This document shows positions 1-6,907 of a stretch of DNA of 14,866 nt, one piece after another. This DNA is from F1-20-MAGs119 sp041164425. Lineage in GTDB: Bacteria > Actinomycetota > Acidimicrobiia > Acidimicrobiales > Ilumatobacteraceae. Every line of letters starts with the position of its first letter. The first letter of the stretch is position 1. The notes beneath the pieces are model-generated. The model made no database searches and was not told where the DNA came from. It saw only the letters and a list, made by a program, of their open reading frames with translations. The DNA lies in assembly GCA_041164425.1 (NCBI GenBank), contig JBEAPO010000115.1, positions 1 through 14,866 of the forward strand, given 5' to 3'. A program made the position numbers and the translations under genes.

Positions 1-597
1 GTTGTCTCGTGCGAGTTTTCCCAGACGCGCGGCGGCATCGGAATCATCGGGTCCTTCGGCCACGTGAACGTGGACACCGACGCCGAGTCGGTGGGCCAGG
101 TCGGCTGCCGCATCCAAGGTCTCGTCGCCGCACGTGAAGGACGCATGGATACCGACCATTCCAGGCCGTCCGGATCCGATGAAGCGCTCGCATTCATCGA
201 GACCGCGGCGGGCTCCGTCGGACATCTTGTCGCTGCGGGCAACTTCGACGAGACGACCCTTGTCAGACCAGCGATCCGTGACCCCGTAGCTGGGAATGAC
301 GCGGACTCCGACGAGCGCGCAACCGTCGGCGATCGCGTCGAGCGAGCCTTCGATGGACATTGGGGATTCGTGATGGTCGATGATCGTTGTCGTTCCTGCC
401 ATCACCGCCTCGGCAGCGCCGAGGGCTGCCGACCAGTAAATGATTTCGTTGTCGAGGGCAGCATCGAGTCGCCACCACACCTGCTGCAGGACGGAGAGAA
501 AATCCGTCGGGGGTTTGGGCGGTGCCGGCATCCCGCGTGCCAGAGCACTGTAGAGATGATGGTGGGCGCACACGAGCCCACCGGTGACGCCACCCAT
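1..597 (-). CDS. ssnA: SsnA-like amidohydrolase / aminohydrolase, 3' end cut by window edge
   Basis: Reading the minus strand from 597 gives 199 residues with no stop before the window edge. The protein belongs to the metal-dependent amidohydrolase superfamily (ATZ/TRZ, guanine deaminase, SsnA group), which removes amino groups from N-heterocycles. Visible: the first metal motif HxH (H12, H14, in LVCAHHHLYSALARGM), the stretch DFLSVLQQVWWRLDAALD typical of SsnA, AGTTTIIDHHESP, and two further histidine regions, GIHASFTCGDE and HVHVAEG. The ATG overlaps the stop of the upstream hydroxylase gene (TGATG), so translation is probably coupled. Oddity: family members normally have some 55-60 residues before the HxH, forming part of a composite beta-sandwich; here only 11 precede it. 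The frame upstream is open for only 14 codons, with a TAA at 640-642 and no ATG/GTG/TTG start. The family is clear; the exact substrate and full activity are not. Confidence 0.82.
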   Translation of the reverse strand, partial: MGGVTGGLVCAHHHLYSALARGMPAPPKPPTDFLSVLQQVWWRLDAALDNEIIYWSAALGAAEAVMAGTTTIIDHHESPMSIEGSLDAIADGCALVGVRVIPSYGVTDRWSDKGRLVEVARSDKMSDGARRGLDECERFIGSGRPGMVGIHASFTCGDETLDAAADLAHRLGVGVHVHVAEGPDDSDAAARLGKLARDN

Positions 598-3188
598 CAG
601 TCGCCGTCCGTCGCGTTGTCGCGGCGCATCGGCAACCGGTTACGGCGAACGCCATCGACTTCGTACAAAGCAGCCGCGACCGCACCTGCGGTCGGAACGA
701 GACCGATCTCACCGACGCCCTTGATTCCGTAGGGGGAGTTGGGCTGGGGTGACTCGACGAGAACCACGTCGATCGCCGGCACGTCCTTCGCGCGAAGGAT
801 GCCGAGGGAACGCAGGGTCATGTTCGTGGGGAATGCGGTGTCGGGGTCGGAAGGGAAGTCCTCGGTGAGTGCGTAACCCAATCCCATGTGCACACTGCCC
901 TCGATCTGGCCCTCACACAGGGTCGGGTTCACCGCGCGACCGACATCGTGCGCCGCGAGAATGCGTTCGATTTTGCCCGTCTCACGATCGGCGATGACAA
1001 CCTGCGCCGCGTAGCCGAATGTCGAGTGGATGATCGGGTTCTCGACTCCGGGTTCACCGAGTTTGTTCGTCCAGTCGACGCGGTATTCGCCGACATGGTC
1101 GACATCACGCGTACATCCGGCATCCCTTGCCGCAATGCACGCCTCTCGCACAGCGCCCGCGCCCATGAGCGTGCCGCGTGAGCCAGTGGTTTGCCCGAGA
1201 CCCAATTCACGAGTCGTGTCGACGATGACGCGGACACGGCTCGGGTCGACGCCGAGCTCCTCGACAGCGACCTGAAGGGCGACCGTGTTGATGCCCTGGC
1301 CCATTTCCGTCCAGCCATGGCGCACCTCGATGTCTCCGGAAGAATCGAAGCGAACGACTGCGCGCGTGATTTCCTTGAAGCCGTTTCCAAGCCCTGAGTT
1401 CTTCAGCCCGAGTCCGACTCCGACGGCCTTCCCGTCGGCACGTGCCGCGTCGTAGACCGGTTTCACCGCATCAAGGCAGATTTCGGCGCCGAGACAACCG
1501 TCATCCATGACCTGACCGGGCCCCCAGACGCGACCCGGCTTGATGACGTTTCGCTTTCGGATCTCCCAGCCCGTGATGCCAACGCGCTCGGCGAGACGGT
1601 CGAGGACGCCTTCCATCGCGAACTGCGCCTGGTTCGCGCCGAAACCCCGAAACGCTCCGCACACCGGGTTGTTCGTGCGGGCCGCAATCGCCCGAACGTC
1701 GATGTTCGGAACCTCGTACGGTCCGCTGGCGTGGCCGGCCATGCGCTCGAGAACCTTCATCCCCACACTTGCATACGCACCGCTGTCGCCGATGGCGCGA
1801 ACCCGAAGCGCGACCAGCCGACCGTCAGCATCGCAGCCCGCCTCGTACGTCATTTCGATGGGGTGACGCTTCGCGTGCATTCGCAGACTTTCTTCGCGCG
1901 AGAGAGTGCACTTCACCGGTCTGTCGAGCAGCCAGGCGGCGAGGGCCGCGTGGGCTTGGTTGCTCATGTCTTCCTTGCCGCCGAAAGCGCCACCGTTCGT
2001 GACGAGTTCCACCGTGACCGAGTCGTTGTCGACGCCGAGTACGCGCGCAATGTCGTTGCGGTCGTCCCAGATTCCCTGACCGCCCGAATACACGTGAACG
2101 TGTCGCCGTCCGTCGCGAATGGATGGATCGGCAAGGGTCGATTCGGGCTCGAGAAACGCATGCTCGATGCGTTGCGTTGTGAAGGTTTCGCTGACGACGT
2201 GGGCTGCTGAACCGAGGGCCGCGTCGACGTCGCCCCGCACGTAGGTGCTCGTCGAAAGCACGTTGTCGTTCGTCCCCCAGACGGCGACTTCGGTGTCGTC
2301 GATTGCGGAGGCCGCGTCTGTGAGGGGTCGCAACGGGGCGTATTCCACACGCACGAGCGCCGCTGCTTCGCGAGCCGTGATGCGGTCGTTGGCCACCACG
2401 ATCGCAAGGACGTCGCCCGCGTAGGACGTGCGTCCACCGGAGGGGATCATGACGGGCCAGTCCTTGTAGATGATTCCGACGCGAAGTTCGCCGGGGATGT
2501 CATCGGCCGTGTACACAGCGACGACTCCGGGCACCGCCGCGGCAAGCGAGGTGTCGATCGAAATGATGTCGGCGCGGGCGTGATCGGTGAGATGAAGAGC
2601 CGCGTGGAGCATTCCCGGGAGGCGAATGTCATCGACGTAGCCACGGTCGCCCAAAGCAAGTTCACTCGCCTCGTATTTCACACCGCGACTTCCGATTCCC
2701 CCGGGCGATTCGATCGTCGGAATTGCGTTCTTCGCAACGGCATCGATTGCCTCGAGAATCTTCACGTAGCCCGTGCAGCGACAGAGGTGCGCACCGAGGT
2801 GCCGGGCCATGTCCGAAGGCTCCAACGCGGCACCCTTCTTGTCGATCTGTGCTTTGGCGCGAACGACGATTCCGGGGATGCAAAAGCCGCACTGAAGGCC
2901 TCCACACGCTGCGAACGCGGATGCGAATTTGGATCTCTCTTCGTCGGCAAAGCCCTCGAGCGTTGTGATGCTCGATCCCGCGACTTTGGTCAGTGGTTGT
3001 TGACAACTGACAACGGCCTTGCCGTCGATGAGAACCGTGCAGCAACCGCACTGTCCGGAGGGCGAGCAGCCGTCCTTTGGCGACGTGATGTCGAGTTCTT
3101 CACGCAATGCGCTCAGCAAGTGCGGGTGGCGGGCGCTCACTTCGACGGGTGTGCCATTGACGGTGAAGACGACCGTGTCAGAACTCAT
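597..3188 (-). CDS. Fused 2Fe-2S / molybdopterin hydroxylase, xanthine dehydrogenase family (XdhD-like)
   Basis: This 863-residue protein joins the iron-sulfur and molybdopterin subunits of the xanthine dehydrogenase family in one chain, as in XdhD-type and so-called selenium-dependent xanthine dehydrogenases. Residues 1-80 form the plant-type ferredoxin domain (C41, C47, C50, C62); residues 90-150 hold the second cluster (LQCGFC at C100/C103, CRC at C136/C138). The molybdopterin domain fills about 170-863, with GGAFGGKED (399-407), FRGFG (513-517), MGQGIN (629-634) and the presumed catalytic Glu827 in KGVGEIG. Such enzymes hydroxylate purines or other N-heterocycles in the cytoplasm. No FAD subunit is present in the window, so the electron acceptor is unknown. 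A 94-bp gap with promoter-like sequence separates it from the carbamoylase upstream; downstream it overlaps the amidohydrolase. The first cysteine loop is one residue longer (C-x5-C) than in classical xanthine dehydrogenases (C-x4-C). Family certain; xanthine as substrate is inference. Confidence 0.9.
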   Translation of the reverse strand: MSSDTVVFTVNGTPVEVSARHPHLLSALREELDITSPKDGCSPSGQCGCCTVLIDGKAVVSCQQPLTKVAGSSITTLEGFADEERSKFASAFAACGGLQCGFCIPGIVVRAKAQIDKKGAALEPSDMARHLGAHLCRCTGYVKILEAIDAVAKNAIPTIESPGGIGSRGVKYEASELALGDRGYVDDIRLPGMLHAALHLTDHARADIISIDTSLAAAVPGVVAVYTADDIPGELRVGIIYKDWPVMIPSGGRTSYAGDVLAIVVANDRITAREAAALVRVEYAPLRPLTDAASAIDDTEVAVWGTNDNVLSTSTYVRGDVDAALGSAAHVVSETFTTQRIEHAFLEPESTLADPSIRDGRRHVHVYSGGQGIWDDRNDIARVLGVDNDSVTVELVTNGGAFGGKEDMSNQAHAALAAWLLDRPVKCTLSREESLRMHAKRHPIEMTYEAGCDADGRLVALRVRAIGDSGAYASVGMKVLERMAGHASGPYEVPNIDVRAIAARTNNPVCGAFRGFGANQAQFAMEGVLDRLAERVGITGWEIRKRNVIKPGRVWGPGQVMDDGCLGAEICLDAVKPVYDAARADGKAVGVGLGLKNSGLGNGFKEITRAVVRFDSSGDIEVRHGWTEMGQGINTVALQVAVEELGVDPSRVRVIVDTTRELGLGQTTGSRGTLMGAGAVREACIAARDAGCTRDVDHVGEYRVDWTNKLGEPGVENPIIHSTFGYAAQVVIADRETGKIERILAAHDVGRAVNPTLCEGQIEGSVHMGLGYALTEDFPSDPDTAFPTNMTLRSLGILRAKDVPAIDVVLVESPQPNSPYGIKGVGEIGLVPTAGAVAAALYEVDGVRRNRLPMRRDNATDGD

Positions 3189-3232
3189 GTTGTGTGCCCA
3201 CCCCCTTCGGAACCCGCGCCGGCGAATTCCCC

Positions 3233-3250
3233 GACATTTTACATTTTGTC
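3233..3250. promoter_or_regulatory. Imperfect AT-rich dyad, possible operator for the hydroxylase gene
   Basis: An 18-bp dyad with arms GACA and TGTC ten bases apart lies in the 94-bp gap between the carbamoylase and the hydroxylase genes. It is the only AT-rich stretch in the gap and overlaps the -10-like hexamer at 3236-3241. Position and symmetry suggest a repressor site, but the arms are only 4 bp, so chance is possible. Confidence 0.22.
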
Positions 3251-3252
3251 AA
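3236..3252 (-). promoter_or_regulatory. Possible internal promoter for the hydroxylase-amidohydrolase pair
   Basis: On the minus strand a TTGACA (3252-3247) is followed closely by TAAAAT (3241-3236). The two are too close together to be one -35/-10 pair, so TAAAAT is best read as a stand-alone -10, placing a transcript start about 40 nt before the ATG at 3188. A purine-rich stretch containing GGGGG lies about 12 nt before that ATG and could serve as ribosome binding site. This would let the hydroxylase and SsnA-like genes be transcribed separately from the carbamoylases. Confidence 0.3.
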
Positions 3253-3282
3253 AGGCGGTGGGGGCGAATTTCTTGGCTTTCG

Positions 3283-4209
3283 TCAGTCGTCGAGGACCAC
3301 ACCGCGTTGGGCCGTGATGGGCCCGTAGACCTCGGGGCGGCGGTACCGATCAAAGTCGAACAAGGTGTTTTTGTACTTGGCACACCAATCGAGGTCGCAT
3401 CGGGCGACGAGCAACTCGTCGCCCGTCGTGTAGGCCTGGGCCACGATTTGACCCGACGGGGCGATGATTGCGGACTGGCCAAGCGAGTCGACGCCCTCTT
3501 CGACGCCGCCCTTCGCGACCCCCACGACCCATGAGCCGTTTTGGTATGCACCGGACTGCATCACGAGGGCGTTGTGGAACCCCTGAAGGATGTCCTGGCT
3601 CGGGTCCGGCACGTAGTGAATCGGTGTGTTGTAACCACACAGGATCAACTCGACCCCTTTCAGACCCATCACGCGGTACGACTCGGGCCAACGCCGGTCG
3701 TTGCAGATCATCATCCCGACACGGCCCCCAAAGGCTTTCCAGACGCCGAAACCTTCGGGGCCTGGTTCGAAGTAGTAGCGCTCGGCATGCTGGAACGGGC
3801 GATCCGGTTCGTGGTGCTCGTGTCCGGGAATGTGCACCTTGTGGTAACGACCCACGATCGAACCGTCGCGCTCGACCAGTATTTGGGTGTTGAAGCGATG
3901 ACCGTCGGCGGTGAGCTCGGCGTAACCGAGCGAGAAACCGACCTTCAGTTTCTTCGCCGTATCGAACAGGGGCTGCGTCTCGCGTGACGGCATCTCACGT
4001 TCGTACCAATGGTCCGCCTGTGAAATGTCGTCGACGAACCACCGCGGAAAGAAAGTCGTCAGGGCGAGTTCGGGGAACACCACGAGGTCACATCCGTTTC
4101 GGGCCCCCTGCTCCAACAACGCGACGAGTCGTTGGACTGCTTCGGCGCGCGTGTCGTCGTTTTGTATCGGGCCCATCTGGGCTGCACCAACGGTGACGAT
4201 TCGTGACAT
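3283..4209 (-). CDS. N-carbamoyl-D-amino acid hydrolase (nitrilase superfamily)
   Basis: This 308-residue carbon-nitrogen hydrolase converts N-carbamoyl-D-amino acids to D-amino acids, CO2 and ammonia. It closely resembles the Agrobacterium D-carbamoylase along its whole length: FPELALTTFFPRW, LGYAEL, RFNT, YHKVHIPGH, FQHAERYYFEPG, MMICNDRRWPE, GYNTP and YQNG. The catalytic triad is Glu47, Lys124 and Cys169, counted from the chosen start. An upstream in-frame ATG at 4230 exists, but the start at 4209 puts the catalytic glutamate at position 47 as in Agrobacterium. It also has a GGAG Shine-Dalgarno 7 nt ahead and lies one base after the stop of the M20 gene, which implies one transcript. D-specificity is inferred from family resemblance; beta-ureidopropionase activity is the main alternative. 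Cytoplasmic; no signal peptide. Confidence 0.9.
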   Translation of the reverse strand: MSRIVTVGAAQMGPIQNDDTRAEAVQRLVALLEQGARNGCDLVVFPELALTTFFPRWFVDDISQADHWYEREMPSRETQPLFDTAKKLKVGFSLGYAELTADGHRFNTQILVERDGSIVGRYHKVHIPGHEHHEPDRPFQHAERYYFEPGPEGFGVWKAFGGRVGMMICNDRRWPESYRVMGLKGVELILCGYNTPIHYVPDPSQDILQGFHNALVMQSGAYQNGSWVVGVAKGGVEEGVDSLGQSAIIAPSGQIVAQAYTTGDELLVARCDLDWCAKYKNTLFDFDRYRRPEVYGPITAQRGVVLDD

Positions 4210-4210
4210 G

Positions 4211-5452
4211 TCAGAACTCCGTTTCTGCAAGGTCGAGCATGACGCGCAGCAGGACGTTGGCGCCCTCGGTCAACTCGTGCGGGTCGGTGTGTTCCCGGGG
4301 ATTGTGGCTGATGCCGTCCTTGCTGGGGACGAAGATCATCGCGGTCGGGCAGACACGGGCAAGCATCTGGGCATCGTGGCCCGCGCCCGACGGCATGCGT
4401 CGCACCCGGTCATCGACCTCCCGGGCACGTTGCTCGACGATTCGAATCACCCGCTCGTCGAAGACAACCGGCTCGAAACGTGCCAGTGAACGCTTGGATA
4501 TCGACACACCTTCGTCTTGCTCGATCTGAAAGCAGAACGTGTCGATCAGATGTTCGGCATCGCGAAGGGTGTCCTCGTCGGTGTTGCGGACATCGAGCGT
4601 GACCGTTGCGCGTGCGGGGATCACGTTGATGAGGTTCGGATGGAGATCGATCTTTCCGACGGTGCACACCTGGTCACCCCCGAAACGTTCTGCTATCTCG
4701 CGCAGGTAGACGGTCATCATGGCGGCGACGTACGCAGGGTCCCGACGAAGGTTCATCGGGGTGGTGCCCGCGTGGTTGCTCTGGCCGACGATCGTGAGTT
4801 CCTGCCACGAGATTCCCTGTACTCCCGTCACTGCTCCGAAAACCTGGCTCTCAGCCTCGAGCACGGGGCCCTGTTCGATGTGAAGCTCGACGAAGGCGTG
4901 TGGACTCGGACCGGGACAAGGCGCAGCGCCTGCATACCCGATACGAACCAATTCATCACCGAGTCGTTTGCCGTCGATCGACACGGTGTCGAGGGCTTCT
5001 TCGAGGGCGAGACCCCCGACATAGACGAGGCTGCCGAGCATGTCGGGCGCGAATCGAGCGCCCTCCTCGTCGGTGAACACCGCAACCGTGAACGGTCGTG
5101 ACGGCGTGATCGAAAGATCACGGCACGTTTCGATCACCTCGAGACCCGCGAGAACGCCGTAATTCCCGTCGTATTTTCCGCCGGTTCGGACCGTATCGAT
5201 GTGCGAGCCGGTCATGACTGGCGAGCCGCTTCCAACTAACCACGTGCCGAAGATGTTGCCAACGGCATCGACAACGACGTCGAGGTCGAGGTCCCGCATC
5301 CACGAGACGACGAGGTCGCGACCTGCCTTGTCGTCATCCGTGAGAGCGAGACGACAGCACCCTCCGTCCCCCGTCGAACCGATTTCGGCGAGCGCGTCGA
5401 GACGGCGTAACAGCCGATCGGAGTTGATGGATGCAGAGTTGGTGACGGTCAT
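4211..5452 (-). CDS. M20 family N-carbamoylase / allantoate amidohydrolase (AllC/HyuC-like)
   Basis: This 413-residue zinc/manganese amidohydrolase belongs to the hydantoinase/carbamoylase family of M20 peptidase-fold enzymes, which cleave allantoate, N-carbamoyl-L-amino acids or beta-ureidopropionate. Metal-site motifs: TGSHIDTV (H84), GGKYDGNYG (D95), DEEGARF (E129/E130), ELHIEQGP (H191) and ISHNPREH (H383). The lid domain carries GQSNHAGTTPM, where substrate carboxylates are usually bound. The frame stays open upstream to 5839, but that stretch is low-quality sequence antisense to the aminotransferase gene. ATG at 5452 gives the family's normal N-terminus (INSDRLLRRLDALAEIG) and length. 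It is first in the minus-strand run and divergent from the aminotransferase. Members of this family on hydantoin pathways are usually L-specific, which contrasts with the D-type carbamoylase downstream. The substrate cannot be fixed from sequence. Confidence 0.9.
   Translation of the reverse strand: MTVTNSASINSDRLLRRLDALAEIGSTGDGGCCRLALTDDDKAGRDLVVSWMRDLDLDVVVDAVGNIFGTWLVGSGSPVMTGSHIDTVRTGGKYDGNYGVLAGLEVIETCRDLSITPSRPFTVAVFTDEEGARFAPDMLGSLVYVGGLALEEALDTVSIDGKRLGDELVRIGYAGAAPCPGPSPHAFVELHIEQGPVLEAESQVFGAVTGVQGISWQELTIVGQSNHAGTTPMNLRRDPAYVAAMMTVYLREIAERFGGDQVCTVGKIDLHPNLINVIPARATVTLDVRNTDEDTLRDAEHLIDTFCFQIEQDEGVSISKRSLARFEPVVFDERVIRIVEQRAREVDDRVRRMPSGAGHDAQMLARVCPTAMIFVPSKDGISHNPREHTDPHELTEGANVLLRVMLDLAETEF
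4217..4220 (-). promoter_or_regulatory. Shine-Dalgarno GGAG deciding the carbamoylase start
   Basis: GGAG lies 7 nt before the ATG at 4209 and inside the last codons of the M20 gene. It supports 4209 over the in-frame ATG at 4230. Confidence 0.6.
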
Positions 5453-5468
5453 CGAGGTTCCCGCAGCA

Positions 5469-5474
5469 ACAATA
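5469..5474 (-). promoter_or_regulatory. -10-like hexamer TATTGT for the carbamoylase run
   Basis: TATTGT (TANNNT type) on the minus strand lies 16 nt before the ATG at 5452 and would give a leader of only about 9-10 nt. No convincing -35 is seen. It is the best promoter candidate for the carbamoylase genes. Confidence 0.35.
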
Positions 5475-5495
5475 CGGACTTTTGCGGGGCGTCGC

Positions 5496-5504
5496 GGGTG
5501 ACCC
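5496..5504. promoter_or_regulatory. GGGTGACCC palindrome in the divergent region, possible operator
   Basis: A perfect 4+1+4 palindrome lies in the 96-bp region between the divergent M20 and aminotransferase starts. It is about 21 bp upstream of the minus-strand -10 candidate and 32 bp upstream of the plus-strand one, so one bound regulator could act on both directions. It is short and GC-rich in a GC-rich genome, so the evidence is weak. No regulator gene is visible in the window. Confidence 0.2.
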
Positions 5505-5536
5505 CTGATTGCCGATTCGCTCTTCGTGACGATGAG

Positions 5537-5548
5537 TAGTTTGGATCC
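5537..5548 (+). promoter_or_regulatory. Leaderless-type promoter TAGTTT-N6-ATG for the aminotransferase
   Basis: The hexamer TAGTTT (5537-5542) is followed by exactly six bases and then the ATG at 5549, so transcription would begin at the start codon itself. No clear Shine-Dalgarno lies in front of this ATG. This layout is typical of leaderless mRNAs, which are common in actinobacteria. Confidence 0.45.
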
Positions 5549-6901
5549 ATGCACATCGACCGCAGCCGGCTTGCCAGGCTTCGAGCCGAAGAAGCGAAGT
5601 TGTTCGAAGAGTTGCACCCTCGCTCGGCCGAACTCGCGAACGAAGCCTCGCGGAGCCTCCTCTCGGGGGTGCCGATGCCGTGGATGACGAGATGGCCCGG
5701 ATCGTTCCCTCTGACCGTTGCGTCTGCGACGGGTAGCCGTTTCGTCGACGTCGACGGAATCGAGTACGACGATTTCTGTCTGGGTGACACGGGCGCAATG
5801 ACCGGTCACGGGCTGTCGGCAGTGGCCGACGCCCTGCATGCCCAGGCCAAGCGGGGCATCACGACGATGCTTCCGTCAGCGGACGCGACCTGGGTCGCCG
5901 ATGAGCTGGCCCGGCGCTTCGGTCTTCCGAAGTGGCAGATGGCCTTGTCGGCGACGGATGCCAATCGGTTCGTCCTGCGATTGGCGCGAATGTTGACCGG
6001 CCGTCCGAAGATCTGCGTTATGGATTGGTGCTATCACGGCACCGTCGACGAGACGCTTGCGATTCTCGGGCCCGGAGGTGAAGTGGTCAGCCGCCCCGGC
6101 GCGATCGGTCCGCAAGTCGACCCCGCCCTGACGACGAAGGTCGTGCCGTTCAACGACGTCGCGGCCCTCGAGAGCGCGTTGGCCGACGGCGACGTCGCTT
6201 GCGTCTTGATGGAACCGGCCCTGACGAACATCGGAATTGTCCTGCCAAAGCCGGGTTACCTCGACGAGGTTCGACGTCTGACGCGCTCAACCGGAACACT
6301 TCTGGTCATCGACGAGACGCACACGATCTGCGCGGGCCCAGGGGGCTGCACGGTCGAGTGGGGACTCGAGCCCGACTTCTTCGTGATCGGCAAGCCGATC
6401 GGCGGGGGAATGCCTTCTGCTGCGTACGGAATGTCCGGCAACGTTGCGGCGACTCTCGAGTCGATACTTGGCGGCGACGATGTCGATGTATCGGGTATCG
6501 GAGGAACACTCACAGGGAATGCGCTGTCTCTCGCGGCAGTGCGCGCAACGCTTTCGTCGACGCTCCGCGCCGAGGACTTCGAACGCATGGTGCCACTCGC
6601 ACAAAAATGGACCGTCGGCGTGCGCGAGGCCTTCGAGTCCGTCGGATTGGACTGGCACGTTCAACGCCTCGGATGCCGTGCTGAATATTGGTTTTGTCCG
6701 CCCCCGACGTCGGGTGCCGAAGCAGCGGCGGCAGTCGACCACGAACTCGATGCCTTCATGCACCTTTACGCGCTCAATAGGGGCATCTTGATGACGCCAT
6801 TTCACAACATGGCGTTGTTCTCGCCCGCGCACACCGTCGACCAGGTCGACCGACACACCGCGGTCTTCGAGTCGGCCGTGCGCGCACTCACGGGCAACTG
6901 A
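5549..6901 (+). CDS. Class III PLP-dependent aminotransferase (HemL-like fold)
   Basis: This 450-residue fold-type I PLP enzyme belongs to the class III group (glutamate-1-semialdehyde, beta-alanine and other omega-aminotransferases). Asp255 in VIDETHTICAGPGG should bind the pyridine nitrogen, and Lys282 in FFVIGKPIGGGMP should form the Schiff base. DWCYHGTVDE (159-168) matches the region that stacks on the cofactor, and SATDANRF (134-141) replaces the more usual GTEA-type phosphate loop. Other landmarks are GDTGAMTGHG near residue 80 and GGTLTGN before the C-terminal domain. It is divergent from the carbamoylase run and followed after 6 nt by the exporter gene, so those two are surely co-transcribed. 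Class III enzymes usually act on amines away from the alpha carbon. Acting on an amino acid released by a carbamoylase is a reasonable inference, not shown. It is not likely to be true HemL, given the catabolic setting and altered loop. Confidence 0.88.
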   Translation: MHIDRSRLARLRAEEAKLFEELHPRSAELANEASRSLLSGVPMPWMTRWPGSFPLTVASATGSRFVDVDGIEYDDFCLGDTGAMTGHGLSAVADALHAQAKRGITTMLPSADATWVADELARRFGLPKWQMALSATDANRFVLRLARMLTGRPKICVMDWCYHGTVDETLAILGPGGEVVSRPGAIGPQVDPALTTKVVPFNDVAALESALADGDVACVLMEPALTNIGIVLPKPGYLDEVRRLTRSTGTLLVIDETHTICAGPGGCTVEWGLEPDFFVIGKPIGGGMPSAAYGMSGNVAATLESILGGDDVDVSGIGGTLTGNALSLAAVRATLSSTLRAEDFERMVPLAQKWTVGVREAFESVGLDWHVQRLGCRAEYWFCPPPTSGAEAAAAVDHELDAFMHLYALNRGILMTPFHNMALFSPAHTVDQVDRHTAVFESAVRALTGN

Positions 6902-6907
6902 CCCACC

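Noticed and set aside
64..732. Long plus-strand frame (222 codons) over the left end
   Set aside because: It is antisense to the SsnA-like gene and the hydroxylase 3' end, both of which have clear family motifs. Long antisense frames are expected in high-GC coding DNA.
597..3188. Selenium dependence or a selenocysteine codon in the hydroxylase
   Set aside because: The frame has no internal TGA, and its fused layout alone does not show selenium use. No selenium-related gene is in the window.
5453..5839. N-terminal extension of the M20 carbamoylase frame to ATG 5839
   Set aside because: The extra 129 residues are arginine-rich, unlike any family N-terminus, and lie antisense to the well-supported aminotransferase. 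The start at 5452 gives the usual family length.
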